From Bugula neritina (Eukaryota; Bryozoa; Gymnolaemata; Cheilostomatida; Bugulidae), in the NCBI GenBank assembly GCA_964035545.1, contig OZ037770.1, positions 14,098,642-14,158,641 of the forward strand: a DNA stretch of 60,000 bases. The letters run 5' to 3'. The notes under the pieces were generated by a model that was not told where the DNA came from, ran no database searches, and worked only from the letters and a program-made list of their open reading frames with translations. Positions within the stretch are counted from its first letter, which is position 1. Each line of letters opens with the position of its first letter. Shown here piece by piece: positions 13,501-27,200 of the stretch. The position numbers and the translations under genes were made by a program.

Positions 13501-16500
13501 TTGATATATATGTATATTTTTTCAAGTATATAATAAGTGTTTTTTTGAGTCAATTACCAGCATGAAAATAATTCAAATTGATCTCTTTTTGAATTATATA
13601 ATATGTAAAAGGATTTTCTAGGTGGACTTTGATCTCTACAGTCTGATTGGTTATAATGCAGCCAATGTTATAGAGTATGTGAAGACTTTTGTTGGAGCCA
13701 TCAATGCATACTTTGCTCTCATTCAGAGTCCAAAGGTTCAGATCAGTATTCAGGCCATAGACATCTACCAGGTGGGTGAAGGCAGCTTCTAACTAGCAAT
13801 AAAATATCTAAACACTATATCCATTGTGAAAATTGGCAGTAAAATGAGTATTCATGGTTGGTTAGGAAGTTCGTTTAATCCGTATGTGGTAGGTCATTGG
13901 TTTTATAAACCTCCCCCCCCCCCATATAATATGCCAGCTAAAGAGATACCTGAGTGAGATTTGTTTAAAAATCAAACATTAATTAATTCTTTATTTTCTA
14001 AGCAGCTTTATATAGCTTTTAGTAAACTATTTTGCAAAGTTCAGCTTTTTATACAATGGAAAGTTTCACTTCGAGCAGTTATAATTATAAGCTGCTGTTT
14101 TTACTGTAAATTTCAATTATTTAAAAAGTTCATGTCTTTTTAAAATTTCTATCCCTGATTACAAGGGTTTTTAGGTGAGTTATAAGAACTGTGGTTCTTA
14201 CCATTCAGGCAACATAGTCTGAGGGAGTTTGCTGTGGCAAAGACGCAATCAAATGATCAGATGCCCTTCTTGATATCTCTAATTATCGGGACTCAAACCC
14301 ACAGCTATAAGCACTTAAACCATAGATGCCCCTTTTCTTAATCATATTATAGATGTATCTGAAATATTACCCGTGTTGTATTAGGTTTGTGTAGAATACC
14401 ATAAGGTAATATTATAATATACAAGTTCTTCATGTATAGAATTGTAAGTAAGCGATTCTTATTGCAAAACATACAGACTATAGCTATCAGTCAATTAAAT
14501 TGTAATAATAACTATTAGGGTTTTTTATAATTGTTGTTATAATTTTTGTAATTTTTGTAGTTATATTTATAGGACTTATTTAGTTATTGTAGTATAAAAT
14601 TAAAATAATTATATAATTATTGTGGTTATAATTATTGTAGCATAGGATTCTTTCATAATATAATTATAACACTGCCATGCAATGATTAATATTTATAACA
14701 CACCAATATAGTCTGATGATGTAATGCACAGAGCAAGGCAGCTGCCAGTACAATAGAACAGCATAGGAACTATGCAGACAATGGTCTAATTTGTGGAGAA
14801 GTTCTCAAGACTTACAGGAAGTGGGCCAACACCCAGAGGTCAAGGATAGGAGACAACTATGCCGCCATCTTTATTCTGACAGGGTAAGATAATTACTAAT
14901 GGTTTAGTTGTTTATAATAGAAGTTGTAGCTTTAAAGGAAATAAGGATATTTCTTATAAAAAAACAATTCATGAACTTGATTAAGATGAAGCAGCTTTGA
15001 ATTTTTAACGTTTAGTTTTTGATTGACACATTTCAACTAAGAATATGCAACAATTGCTTATATGAGATGAAATTTTCAAATAAAGCTTTCTTTGAATAAC
15101 ATAACATAACATAAAGTGCTGTTTTGGGAAAAACAAATTGAATGTCATTATTGTGCTGCTTCAAGTTGTTGAAAATATTGTTGTAGGTCAAAAAAGATGT
15201 GTGATCAACCACAAAATAACCAATGCAATAGTGAGTTTAATTTGTTTTGCTGATATATCATAATGTAGTTGTTTTATAGTATAATGCTAAAATGCTAGAT
15301 ATATTAAATATATGATAAAATAACTTTGGTGCAATGTGCATAATAAACATGAATTTAATTATATAAGTCATGTTAGTCCAGTAAGTTGAATTATGCTCTC
15401 TGCACAATGTTATTAATAAATGCGTTACTAAGTTATATCTTTCTATGTTGCTAACATTATTATTAATTAATTAAATTATAAAAACTTGTATTGTAGCCTA
15501 GCTCTTGCTTACTAAATTATTACTTTTTATTAATTTCTTTTTCAGCATCATGAAATGCTTAGAGCAAAATCACATGTCCTACTGTTTCAAACAGAAGTGT
15601 TTAAGGTGTAAAGTTGTTAACAAATGTTCTAATATCAATGGCTGTGATTCTTATAATATATTATCATGACTATTAAAAGAAAAAATGTATGTTTCGTTTT
15701 CCATGACAGAATCACAAAATCAGTTGCATTGCAAATATACTTACTTCTGCTATTTAAACAAATGACATCATGAAATGGCATCGTTTCCTTGAATTACTCA
15801 CTAGGTATCAGAGGACTAGCCTACGCAGGTGCAGCGTGTGAAGCTATAGGTAAGATCTACCCTGGAGAAACATTTAGAGTAGGTATAGCCGGGGATGACT
15901 ACAGTTACAACGGGGTACAAGATGCCACCCACGAAGTTGGACATCTGTAAGTGTGACTTGAAACTGTGTAAATTTGTTCTTATATACTAAATTTATAATC
16001 ATATAGAATTATGCTTATACATTATATACAATACAGTATATGTATAGTGTATAGTGTAGACATATATTATGCAATACACCTGCAACATGTGCATTATGTA
16101 ACTTTATTGTGAATACACAATATTGCACATTTTAATTTACTACACACTTTATTGCACTAAAATCTTTATTGCACTGCAAATTTCAATGCACCTAAAAATA
16201 ACTGTATTAAAAATCTAGTATTTGATGTATATTGCAATGATTAATGCTAATTATTATCTTATTCAACAACGCCCAACCTCTGAATACAATATCCTAAAAC
16301 TATTGAATTTAAAAATGCTCATTTAACTTCTGCATGTCAATATACAGTCAAGAAACAGTATACCTGCTATTTTATTGTCTTTCGAATAGACTGGGGATGT
16401 CCCATGATGGCGGCCCTAGTCCCTATCAAAATGCTCCCTCCGCTGCCGCATGCAGATGGGGAGACTTCAATCTCATGGGTCAGCCTACCTACGTGAAGGC

Positions 16501-19500
16501 CAGAACTCGATGGTCAACTTGTTCGGTGAATCAGCTACAGTACTGGGCGTGGTACGTGAATATGTCTAAATTGTCACATGCGTCGTAAACTCTATTACAA
16601 GTGCTGAATGGTCTTTTAGTTATTTTATTATACAGTCAGTTATATAAAGGCTAAGCCTAGGGCCACACGATGCGTATTTTCGCATGCGAAAATTGAAATC
16701 ACAAGTAGCAAAGGTGTCCACTGTAGCGTCAGTGATGCGTGATAAATAAAGCTTTCATTTTTAAATCGCACTCGCTCTCAATAAAACGCAATTTACTGGA
16801 ATATAGCACTAAATAAAAAAATTGGGCTCGCTGATTAACTACCAGCCAATTAGGGAACGACGACAGAGACGATTCGCACTTGCGTTGAAAATGCTGAGCG
16901 ACAAGTGCGAAGGTTTTCTCAACGCGCACAGTGGACACCTTTGCTACTTGTGATTTCAATTTTCGCATGCGAAAATACGCGCCGTGTGGCCCTAGGCTTA
17001 CAGTCATTAAACTTTTTTCAGTGTTTGATTGTAAGTTTGCAAAATTTACCGATATTAGAAATAAAATAATTCACTGTCTCTTTTCTATGTAAGATCTGTT
17101 ACTTTAGCGTTATACAAGTTTGCTTGCAGCAAAATTCTCTTAGAAGTTTGAAGATATAAACATTAATCAGCTTTGCAAACACCAGTTGTCTAACAAGTTA
17201 TATTTCAGCATGTATATATACATTTTATGCTGTTTATATCTTCAGGGAAACATTATAATTATATTTTCTGACTATTACAAGGAAAATAACTTTATAATAT
17301 TTTGCAATAGAAGCTCTATGCTTTCATGCAATCATCTTTTTATATTATTTAGGTATAGTGGAAAGGCCACTTGTGTTAGATATCCACCTTCGTCTAACCC
17401 CTACCCACTCAGCTCAACAAAGCTGAGAGTCTATGATGTGCAGAGGCAGTGTCAAGTTAGACATGGTTCTCAGGCTACATTTCCTTCTTTCTGCCAAAAG
17501 CTAGGTGAGCTCTAAACAAAAGCGAAGCTAAAACATTTTAAAGAGAATAAAGTAAATTGCTTAGCTGAGATCATGAGTAATAGATTCTAACAAGAATGTA
17601 GCCAAAATTTGTCAGAAAAACATCTAGTAGTTTTAGAATGTATTTGTTAAATTGAAATATTGAACGAGAAAACTTTGCACTTATTATAACATTGTTCAAT
17701 AACTTTCAATCAGGTGAATCTTCTGCTTAAAATTGAGAGATGTGGCTCCAGGAACCAAATTTTTCAGAGTGAAAAAGAAATGATGTCAGACACTTTATTT
17801 TTTGCATGATTGGAGTCAATAAATGTTTGTTTCTGATGCTAGTAAAAGAACTTTTAAATACTCTATCTATTTATTGCAGATAAAGTGAACGACGAGATGT
17901 GTTACAAGCTGATGTGTTATGACTCAGCCACTGCACAATGTAAATATGGATTCGGGGCAGCACCCGGTACACCCTGTGATCCAACTGGACAAGTAAGAAA
18001 TATTCTAAACACTCTAAAGTAAAACTAAATGTGTTTAATGTAGGTATATTAGCCTTAAATTGATGCTAAAACTTTAATAAGGCCAGATGTGGTCACAATT
18101 TCACAAGAGAATTTTGACTTTGCAACATCATCATACATACATGTAGATAGTTCGGATAACTTATGGATAAAAAATTTAAAGAAAATTAAATAAACATGTT
18201 TTAGTGTGATATGTAGCTAAATATCTGCCTTAAATGTTACCTTTAGCCCTGATTATAAACTGTGGAAAATGAAAGAATTCATTCTTAAAATATAGTAACT
18301 TCAGAAAAAGGTAAACCCATTTTCCCACATGCAGTGGTTGGAGCTGCTAATTTCAGAATAAATATAATTCCTATTGCAGTACATCTGCTATCAGGGAGCC
18401 TGTCAAAACAAGGCTAACATTCCAGGAATTTCCAATACAGGGAACTCTGGGAGTTCCAATACAGGAAACTCTGGGAATTCTGGTAATCAAGGAAACTCTG
18501 GGTCGTCTACATCTAACGGAAATCGTAAGAAGGTTTTCAACATCCCAAATAAAATAAAAAGAAGCTATTAGTAACATTTATCCTTGTTATTTGTATGTAT
18601 CATAACTGTATGCAGCATCTTAAATATATAATCAGATTTAGGTGTATGCTTAATCAATAGTAGGAAATGGTATTTCTCAGTAAGATGGTTATATATAAAG
18701 TTATTTTTATTATCAACATTAAAATGCTAAGTAACATTTAGTTTTTTATAAGAAACTTGAATGAAACAGTCACTGTGCCCTAACAAGTATATTAGCAAAC
18801 GCCTGTACAAAGATACACTGTAATATTTTTTTATAAATTACATTTTAGCTGTGTTGCATAATGACAAATTCCTTAGCATAGCAATTTTCTCATATTCAGA
18901 CAAAAATTGATTTAATGTATTGTAGAATATGTTGCCTGACACCCTGGTGTGACATTTGTTGATATACTGTAAGCTGTGTTGACACCCCTGGTGCGATATT
19001 TGACGATATATTGTAGAATGTGCTGACACCCCTGGTGTAACATTTGGCTCAGGCAACAACTGCGCTCAGTACCTTTCTAATTCTGCCAACTCTTACGCTT
19101 GTGACTGGCAAATTATTCGGCAGCATTGTTGTCAGTCCAGAAGGACGTACTGCGGCAGCAATAACAACCCTCAAGGTAATACTCCATCACATTAGTATTC
19201 TTTATTTATCAGATTCATTAGTTTAACACTACAGTATGCATTGTTGATAAAATGCAGTCTAAATAGAGATAGTATCTTAGTACATTTAGCCCAGGCTACC
19301 TGAACAGGACAAAGCCGAGATAGGGAGGAATAGAATATAAATATCCTGTTTTAAACAATATGAAATGCTCATTTGCATGTTTTGTCACCCAACTGCATGA
19401 CAACTGACCCCAGCCATGCTAACCAACTACACTATATAGATACTATATTGAGGAATTTCAACATTTTGCCAGCTTGGTTATTTCTCTACGTATATATACA

Positions 19501-19842
19501 CATATACGGACATGTATTGGTTATTGTGAAATTGCATGATGCGTAACAAATCTTTTATTCATACTTACAAAATTTTATAAAAGAAACAAAGTGTATAGGC
19601 TCTGTATCATTTTATGTTGAAGCATCAACTTTGAAACAATGTCACTTATAGTCATACGCAGCTGACGGGATTCTATGTATTGCACAGGTTGTGTGGATAA
19701 CCCAACGGTCAACATCGGAGGCCTCAACTGTGGGTGGTACCTGTACAGACATGCCAGCCAAGCAACTTGCAACTGGGATTATGTACAGCAGCAATGTTGT
19801 GCATCAAGACTCACGTATTGCTCATCTCACATCATTGGCTAA
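10577..19842 (+). CDS. Secreted M12B (ADAMTS-like) zinc metalloprotease with two C-terminal six-Cys repeats
   Basis: Sixteen exons join in frame to 636 residues: 10577-10612, 10777-10804, 11324-11523, 12159-12242, 12752-12878, 13125-13222, 13622-13771, 14732-14883, 15187-15230, 15805-15946, 16390-16551, 17353-17504, 17880-17992, 18380-18524, 19053-19175, 19688-19842. Exons 1-2 encode a signal peptide ([12 protein letters not shown], then TIFVQS). Residues 22-180 are a propeptide without any cysteine, so no cysteine switch. The catalytic domain (about 181-410) holds the zinc site HEVGHLLGMSHD; ligands H349, H353 and H359, catalytic E350, likely Met-turn M383. The motif is split by an intron after HEVGHL. 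An ADAMTS-type cysteine-rich module follows (about 430-515), then a Gly/Ser/Asn-rich linker and two related Cys repeats ending in CC..S...YC, somewhat ShK-like. No thrombospondin repeat or membrane segment is seen. It probably processes extracellular matrix. Confidence 0.88.
14175..14335 (-). mobile_element. Diverged tRNA-derived SINE, inverted
   Basis: Read on the minus strand it has a tRNA-like head with a B-box-like GGGTTTGAGTCCC, then AGAAGGGCATCTGATCAT, a diverged form of the core in the SINEs at 7247 and 21091. It lies in the intron between the metalloprotease exons at 13622 and 14732. Confidence 0.6.
16652..17000. mobile_element. MITE copy 2 (349 bp including flanking TA dinucleotides)
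   Basis: This copy has the same ends, order and length as the one at 3282-3630, and both inner palindromes (TTTTCGCATGCGAAAA) are intact. It sits in the intron between the metalloprotease exons at 16390 and 17353. The terminal repeats (about 70 bp) are nearly exact inverted copies, so a transcript through the intron could fold into a long hairpin. Confidence 0.88.
18915..19046 (+). repeat. Three 44-bp tandem units next to a splice acceptor
   Basis: A unit built around TGACACCCCTGGTG occurs at about 18936, 18979 and 19023, with partly conserved flanks (TATTGTAGAATGTG before, ATATTTG after). The third unit runs directly into the CTCAG acceptor of the metalloprotease exon at 19053. Confidence 0.8.
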
Positions 19843-19989
19843 TGTACAACATTTCTGTCACACCACTTGTTGAAACACTGTATTGTATTTCTGTTGCATC
19901 ATTGGTTAAAATACACAGTTTTAGCAATGTCCTTAGTAAACAACTACTGCTTTTAACAATTGGTGTATTATCTAAACAAATTTTGACCA

Positions 19990-20145
<156 letters not shown>

Positions 20146-20169
20146 CAGAACAATATCAGCACATTTAGT

Positions 20170-21868
20170 TTAGCTATCCTCTGTAACCGGAATCCATTCA
20201 TCTAAGTAAAAGTTACTACTATTAAACTGCTCAGAAAACCTACTGCCCTCTCTAGCAAATTTGGTAAAATAGAATGTCTTTCCTCCGGCCAGCCAAGCGG
20301 CCCAGAAGCTGAAAGTTCCGCCACTGATTATCGTATGATTGCACTTCGACAGTGCTGCCAAGTCTTCCGCTGCTGTGCCGTGTAACCAGGCAATCTTATA
20401 TCTTTGAGACAGCTTTCTCAGCAATGCTGCTGCAGTTTTAGGACTATCTGAAGAAGCTACGTATATGATAGACTCGGATTTCTTCAAGTGTGACTCAACC
20501 ATTCTTATAGCCTTTTCATAAAACGATGAGGTTGCCATTTGATATCCGTAGTCGCTGAAACGCGGAGAGCTTAAGTCACCCTTTCTAATATGTATTCCTA
20601 CAAAAGTAAGCTCTTGCATATTTCCAAAGAGCTTAGAAGCATTTCTGAGCGTTTCTATAGCATGATTTTCATAATAATCAGTAAACCGAAACATTTCTCT
20701 GACAGCATGCTGTTCCAATGGTGTCTGAAAATACTTCCAACTTTGCCGATAACCATAAATAGAAATGTTTGTCTTTGCCACTACTTCTATAGGACTATAG
20801 TCTGTAGCGTATCTCTCTTCCATCTTCTGCCAAGTTTTCATATCTTTTAATGGCAAAGTTAAAGTTTGAGAAGTAAATCCGAGAAAAATGCTGCCAAGGG
20901 TTTCAGTCCACTGACAATCCGGTACTGCAAATGTTCTGTTTTGAGTAGCCGCTGCCGCTATTGCTGCCGCAACTTGGAACATATGATTACCAAGTCTTGT
21001 AGCTCCACATAACCAACCTGAAACATAAACTATGTTATACTATGTACTTGTAAAACTGCATAATTTATTTGCTTAAAAAATTCTCTTTCAGGGGAGCAGC
21101 CTTGGTCTAGGGATTAGAGCCCTGGCTTAGTAAACAAAGGTCATCGGTTTGGTAATTGGTAATGTTAGGAAGAGCATCCAGTCATAATTGCTCCTGTACC
21201 ACCTATAACAAATTCGTTTTTAGCTTGCTTTAAAAAATTATTTTGCATTAGGGGCTATTACACGTGCAATGACTATAAACTTGTGTGAATTTTTCATGAA
21301 GTTCTCACTCTGCCAAGGTTGCAAATTTTAAACACATTTCGAACTATAACTATGCTATCTTTAACTCTAATATAATTATAGATTTCAAGCCTTTGATGTT
21401 TCTATTTTTCTGGTATGCAACAACTATTATTTTGTTTAGAATACGGCTTTGAATAATGTGAAGTAATGTGAGTTTAGGAAAGCAATTATACTTTAAAACA
21501 TATAGGCCTATAGTCATATTATAAGAATCTAGGTTACGCTATAATTGAGGTATAAAGTATATATTTTACTCACTAGCAGCAACTGTCACCATCTGATTCC
21601 CCTCTTCTGATTGCTTTAAAAGTTCAGATAGGCTCTCTTCTGATTCTCCAGTTATAAATGTATTTGCTGTTGTGGAGTTGTTGATGCTAAGAATAGATTT
21701 TCCATCGATGGCCATCAAATGAATAGAACGTAGTTTCCCAATAGAATAGATGCTATCTTTCCACATTGGAGGTTGTACCCACACTTCCACATAGAAGAGC
21801 GATACGTGTACAAATATAAAAGATGGAACAAACAGAAGCAGAAGAATTTTTGTTAACAGCTTCATCAT
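20170..21868 (-). CDS. Alpha-1,2-fucosyltransferase-like enzyme (GT11 family)
   Basis: Two exons, 21868-21574 and 21017-20170, join in phase (A|GT makes Ser) to 380 residues. The N-terminus has a short cytoplasmic part and one hydrophobic anchor (about residues 8-30), as in type II Golgi enzymes. Residues 106-111 (RLGNHM) match the family's RLGNQM segment, HIRKGD (241-246) matches the GDP-fucose-site motif HxRRGD, and SGGTFSFWAAW (about 330-340) matches the conserved C-terminal motif. The length fits FUT1/FUT2-type proteins. The expected reaction is transfer of fucose from GDP-fucose to a terminal galactose on glycans in the Golgi; the acceptor cannot be told from sequence. Several N-glycosylation sequons (for example NST and NRT) are present. 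The intron contains a SINE. Confidence 0.9.
21091..21305 (+). mobile_element. tRNA-derived SINE with deleted B box
   Basis: It starts GGGGAGCAGCCTTGGTCTAG and carries the core GGAAGAGCATCCAGTCATAA, matching the element at 7247. The B-box region is deleted (GGTCATCGGTTTGGTAATTG), so this copy should be unable to recruit Pol III. It is in the fucosyltransferase intron, antisense to that gene. Confidence 0.8.
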
Positions 21869-23522
21869 GGTGTTTGTAGAACCTCTCTAAAAGTAGAAAC
21901 ACACACCAGGATGTATTGAGAGAAGCAACTAATGGCTTGATTACAACTTTATGCATTCATAAGACCAGATATCATTTAGTTCTGCACGTTGCAAGAACCG
22001 AGCTATTTGTTTGATGGTATAATCTTCTAAAGCTTGACTTACATAATTACCAGACATACCAGCAATTTTGTACCAACTCAGTTTCTTTTGATATGGATGT
22101 TAGGAATATGGGTTGGCTAGAGTTTATATAAAACTAAGTTGTGACGACTTTTATTTATAGTTGAGTGTTTTAGTTGAAAACATTTGTAACTTATTTTAAT
22201 TTGATTATTGTGCAAATATAGAAAATATTTTCAAGATTTGTTTAAACTAAAGTCTAGCCTTTACAATAGTTCTGGGTAAATGAAAATTTTAGAGTTTAGG
22301 AAATTATAAAACTTATTAATAAAATGGTACCTACTGTTATTCACCTTGTATGTCAACTCAGTATAGCTTAAGACCTGAAGAGGTCAAATATTTCAGACTG
22401 TATATTATTGCTATATACAAGTCGTTTCTCGTATAAAATTGCAGCCCAACACATACTACATTGTGTACATCTGGTGGCAGTTATTTCTATGCATTTATTA
22501 CATAACTTTCATTAAACGGCCAATTATGTTATGCTGATAATTTCTCTTTCATCTCATTTTATGTCTCATTGCAACTACAGCGCTACTAGCTTACTTTCTA
22601 CAATTCAATACTAGCTTGAAACTATATTCAGAGAAAATGTACGCTATTCTTTAACTTCGAAATTATTTAGTTTCCTGTTAAAATGAGTGGGCTTAGAACT
22701 AGCTAATGAAGATTAATTTTCAGTATATTTGTTATATGCAACTTTTAAACTGAAAAATATTATTTTGAATTTATTCTTAGCCAAATTATTAAAACTACTT
22801 ATTCAAGAACTATTTGTTTTTTTATGAAAATTGTTGCAAATTATGGTTGTACTATGACCTTTTCTATTTATACTAAGTAGTTATCCCCCTTGTCATACAG
22901 CTGTCTTATGAATCAATTATAATAAAATATATTTAAAGTTTAGTTTAAGTACCAAATTTTTGGTTATGAACAGATAATCAAAACTTTTCAAAATATTTTT
23001 TGAATATTCAGTACAAATTTTGAAACTATTGAATTCAACAGTGGATACTTTTCAAGTATAAAGAATAGATAGTATATGGCTTTAAAAATGAAACAATGTT
23101 ACAATACTGCTACAAAAATGTGATAATTTGTTATAAAAAGTTGTGAAATCTAAGGTTATTACATCTGAACAATTTTTAGTAACTAATTCATCATTCATTT
23201 CGAAGGTTCCAGACTAACTTAATAGGAAGCTTTCAAGTTGAAGTTTATTCTATTGGTTTAGGATGCCTTCACCTGAATTTATAGTAGCATGTACTGTAAT
23301 TCTCTTTGCACAATATACAACTAGCTTAAAACCATTTCTAAACTGAAAAATGTAATATTATCTTAAAGAAATTGACTGAAAATTGTTAAAATAACAAATA
23401 CTATAAAAGTTTTATAAAAATATAAGCTAGACAATTAAAAAAACATAATCAACACCTTTTGTGATAACAATTGTCATTTATATGAGTCAATTTTCTCAAA
23501 ATACAAATAAACCAAGTAAATT
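21869..23522. other. Intergenic region with no recognised feature
   Basis: AT-rich spacer between the fucosyltransferase start and the transporter stop, both on the minus strand. It should contain the fucosyltransferase promoter and the transporter 3' end. I see no exon, RNA gene or clear repeat. Confidence 0.5.
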
Positions 23523-24131
23523 TTAGGATGTTATTGAAGTGACGCTTTGCTCACTTAATTGTTTTTTATTAAAAGAATTTCTGCTTTTTCGAAGTTTGTT
23601 TATGATGACTGGAAGAATTGCAACACTTCCCAGAATTCCACAGCATCCGATAAATATCAGTCCGAACCTTTCTCCCGCTGCTTTGGCTATGGAAGCTGCA
23701 ACATTGAAAGTTAGGATGTGATAATAAACAACCAAAAATAATTTAGGCAAGCAATAATTGAATCTGCATAACATTATCGGGAACTACTTAAAGGGAAAAA
23801 TTATTAGCGGACCTAAAAGAAACTCGTTATCTTTTTATCTAAAGATGTGAATAAGAGTACTTTGATTTTGTAAGCAGTTGTTGGGCACTGGCTAATAAAC
23901 AGATTGTCTTTATAGTTGATTAACTAAATAATATATACACATTATATACACATATACACAATTACACAATTACACATATACATACACACATACAAATGCA
24001 CACATAAAACATATATACATATATACATGCATATATATGCTTATAATTATTATAGATACATACATACGTATACACACACATAGATACATATACAAAATAT
24101 ACTAATGGTATACACATATACACATATACAA

Positions 24132-24215
<84 letters not shown>

Positions 24216-27200
24216 ACCTGATATATCAGCCATGTTCTCATAATAAAACCTTTATTATAATGTTGGATTACTAAACACCGAATACTTACTAGCAGCGGGT
24301 ATTAAGGTCAAGGTCCCTATTCCCTGCGACATCATCTGTAGAGCAAACACCAGGTAGAGCTGATGAGCTCCGCAGAAGTCATGAGAAATTGCCAGAAGGT
24401 TGGTGAGTGTGGCTCCAGCCCCGACTCCCCAGAAAGCCGTCATTGTGTAGTACATAGTCTACAATACACATTTACAGAAATATAAGCAATGCATTTAAAA
24501 ACTTCATGGAGTGAAAAATCATCAATGATACTATCATGGATAGTTATACAAAATCTTTATATAGCTATCCATAGTCTAAAGTGAAGAAAAATATGCATAT
24601 ATTTGAGAAAATTGTTGACAAGGCTCTATGGTAAGATAGCACTTGTATATAAAACATTACATAATAATAACACACACTTTCACGATAATTATTTTCAAAA
24701 GTATAAAAATATAAAATTTACAGGGTGACTAAATATTTTTGCATTATGCGATCTGCAGCAGCACAATGCAGAGTCCCACATAACTTGCACTTTCTAGATG
24801 TAAGACGCCATTTCTAGGAATATTGTTGGTTTGGCTACTCTAGCATATCCCAATACGAACCTTTGTAATAGAGAATGGTGTGATAATAGAGGAAACCCCA
24901 AAAACAATGACTGTGAAGAAGTGAAGAATCAGTCTGTCAAATGAAAGACTGCTAGTGAAAACAGTCAGAAGGCAACCAACTACCTTGGCAACACCTGTAA
25001 GATTTAAAGTAATTCTGTCTGATTATGTATGATTTTACAAGAAACAAAATAGTTGGTATAACAAAAAACTAAAGGTATCTTTGGCATGCTTTATTTATTC
25101 ATTATTATAATATTATTTTAAACTTTAAATTTTTAAGCCAGCTCAGTCATTAGACAGTGTGTTGCAGCAATTAGGAATAGCATGCAATGAAGGTCAGCAA
25201 TGGTTACTATCAATTTTATAATACCAAGGACTGACCTGAAATATCATCAGCAATTATCGATCAGAAATCTCAAAATTATTCAAGAGATGTTTGAACAACT
25301 GATATTATGAAACAAAGTTGCTTAACATGCAACTATCAAACAGTATGTAGATGATGGCTAATTAGATTTATATGAATATTTCATTACTGCATAAATGAAG
25401 TGCATCAGGGATTTTTTAAAGTTGTCTTATCCTGAATAACCATGCCCTGACATGTAGAGTAATGCCTTGACATGTAGAGTAAAGTGCTGACATGTAGAGT
25501 AAAGTCCTGACATGTAGAGTAATGCCTTGACATGTAGAGTAAAGACCTGACATGTAGAGTAAAGTCCTGACATGTAGAGTAATGCCTTGACATGTAGAGT
25601 AAAGTCCTGACATGTAGAGTAAAGCCCTGACATGTAGAGTAAAGTCCTGACATGTAGAGTAAAGTCCTGACATGTAGAGTAAAGCCCTGACATGTAGAGT
25701 AAAGTCCTGACATGTAGAGTAAAGTCTTACCAAGTACAGTGATTCCTAGGGCAGCTTCATCTGTACTTAGTCCAATGACTTCTACAGAGTAGTCACTTGC
25801 TAATATCAAATAGCCTGAAGAGTTCACTGACCACAGCACTGAGTTCAAAACTAATAACCAGATCTGTAGAATAGACACACTGAACTTAAATAGCCTGTCT
25901 ACTACATTATATTGCTCCTGTGCCACATGCGAATAATTCCTTATAGCCCAGTTTAAAGACCTTTTGCATCAGGGATTCCTCCAGATATGATAGTGACTAA
26001 ACCTGCATCAATTTTAATGTTCCTATTATTAAAAAGTAAAGAGAACTTTATAATTAGTATTAAATTTCCACAGGAACCATACAAATATTCAGCATAAACA
26101 CTATAATACTCAACATATGCATGTTATAGCATTTATAGCGCTATTTATAGAAATATCTAGATATGCTGCCTATTATATTATAGTAAATAATATTGCTATT
26201 CTTACTTTTGGAAGTTTTACTACAGCTAAAAATTCATCTTTTAGGTTATGGGAGTTGTCATCTTTTAACTCTGATTGTGATTCCAGAATTTTAGTAGTGG
26301 AGGTCATTGTAGAGAGAGAAACTGTGGAGACATCTTTTAGTGTCACCTGAAATATTGATTCAGACAAAAGTTTAAAATACTGAAATATTTCAGTCTGACT
26401 GCCATGTATTTTGATACTAGCATATAAAGTGGATATTGTTTTACCACCAGCTGACTGTAAAATGCTGCTTATGTTTTATATATTATATTCAATATATAAA
26501 TATTGATAACTATAATAAAAAATTATCTAAGTTTTGATAATGTTGACAGTTTTATGTGTAGTATTGATGCTAGTGAAGAAGTGCAGTCATACTCAATTAG
26601 GGGTGTGATAGGTTGTAATATTCACAGGTAAAAACTGTAACATTTGGAGTTGTGTGCCCTATAATCATGGCGGTTTTCCAAGCACTATTTCTTATAAATA
26701 GAAATAAATAAAAACCTTATGTGAAAAGCACAAAGTTAAAGTTTTAATTACACATAAACAAAAATCATTTGTATATATAGGATTTCTACCACAAAGCCCG
26801 ATATCAATAGTGGATAGACACATTTTAAGCAAAACACGTGTAAATTACTAATAAAATATCTGCTAAATATTTGGTACCACAGGCTGCATTAGTATTAAAG
26901 TGCAGATTAAATAGTTTTAGAAGTTACATACATGTATATTATATTGTGAAAGAGTTGTGGACATGCGTATATCAGTTATTCATTCAACTGCTGCAGGCAA
27001 TAAAATGATAGTCACTATATAGACTAGCTTTGAATTGTATGTAATTATTTCAAGATATAAAATAATATATTTAGCTTCATTGATTTTAATATACCTTCAT
27101 AGAACCTCATCTGATGCCCATACTAGGGAACACGAAAGAACATAGTAATTAATTTAAAAGAGTCTACTATATACCAAAAACTGATACAATAGCTTCATGC

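Noticed and set aside
15546-15600. A possible extra protease exon after a TTTTTCAG acceptor
   Set aside because: It meets a TGA at once in the needed phase, and the exons at 15187 and 15805 already join in frame.
25405-25926. A 173-codon minus-strand frame and two overlapping frames
   Set aside because: It combines a real transporter exon with the adjacent 20-bp minisatellite, which is free of stops in all three frames. Only 25863-25731 is treated as coding.
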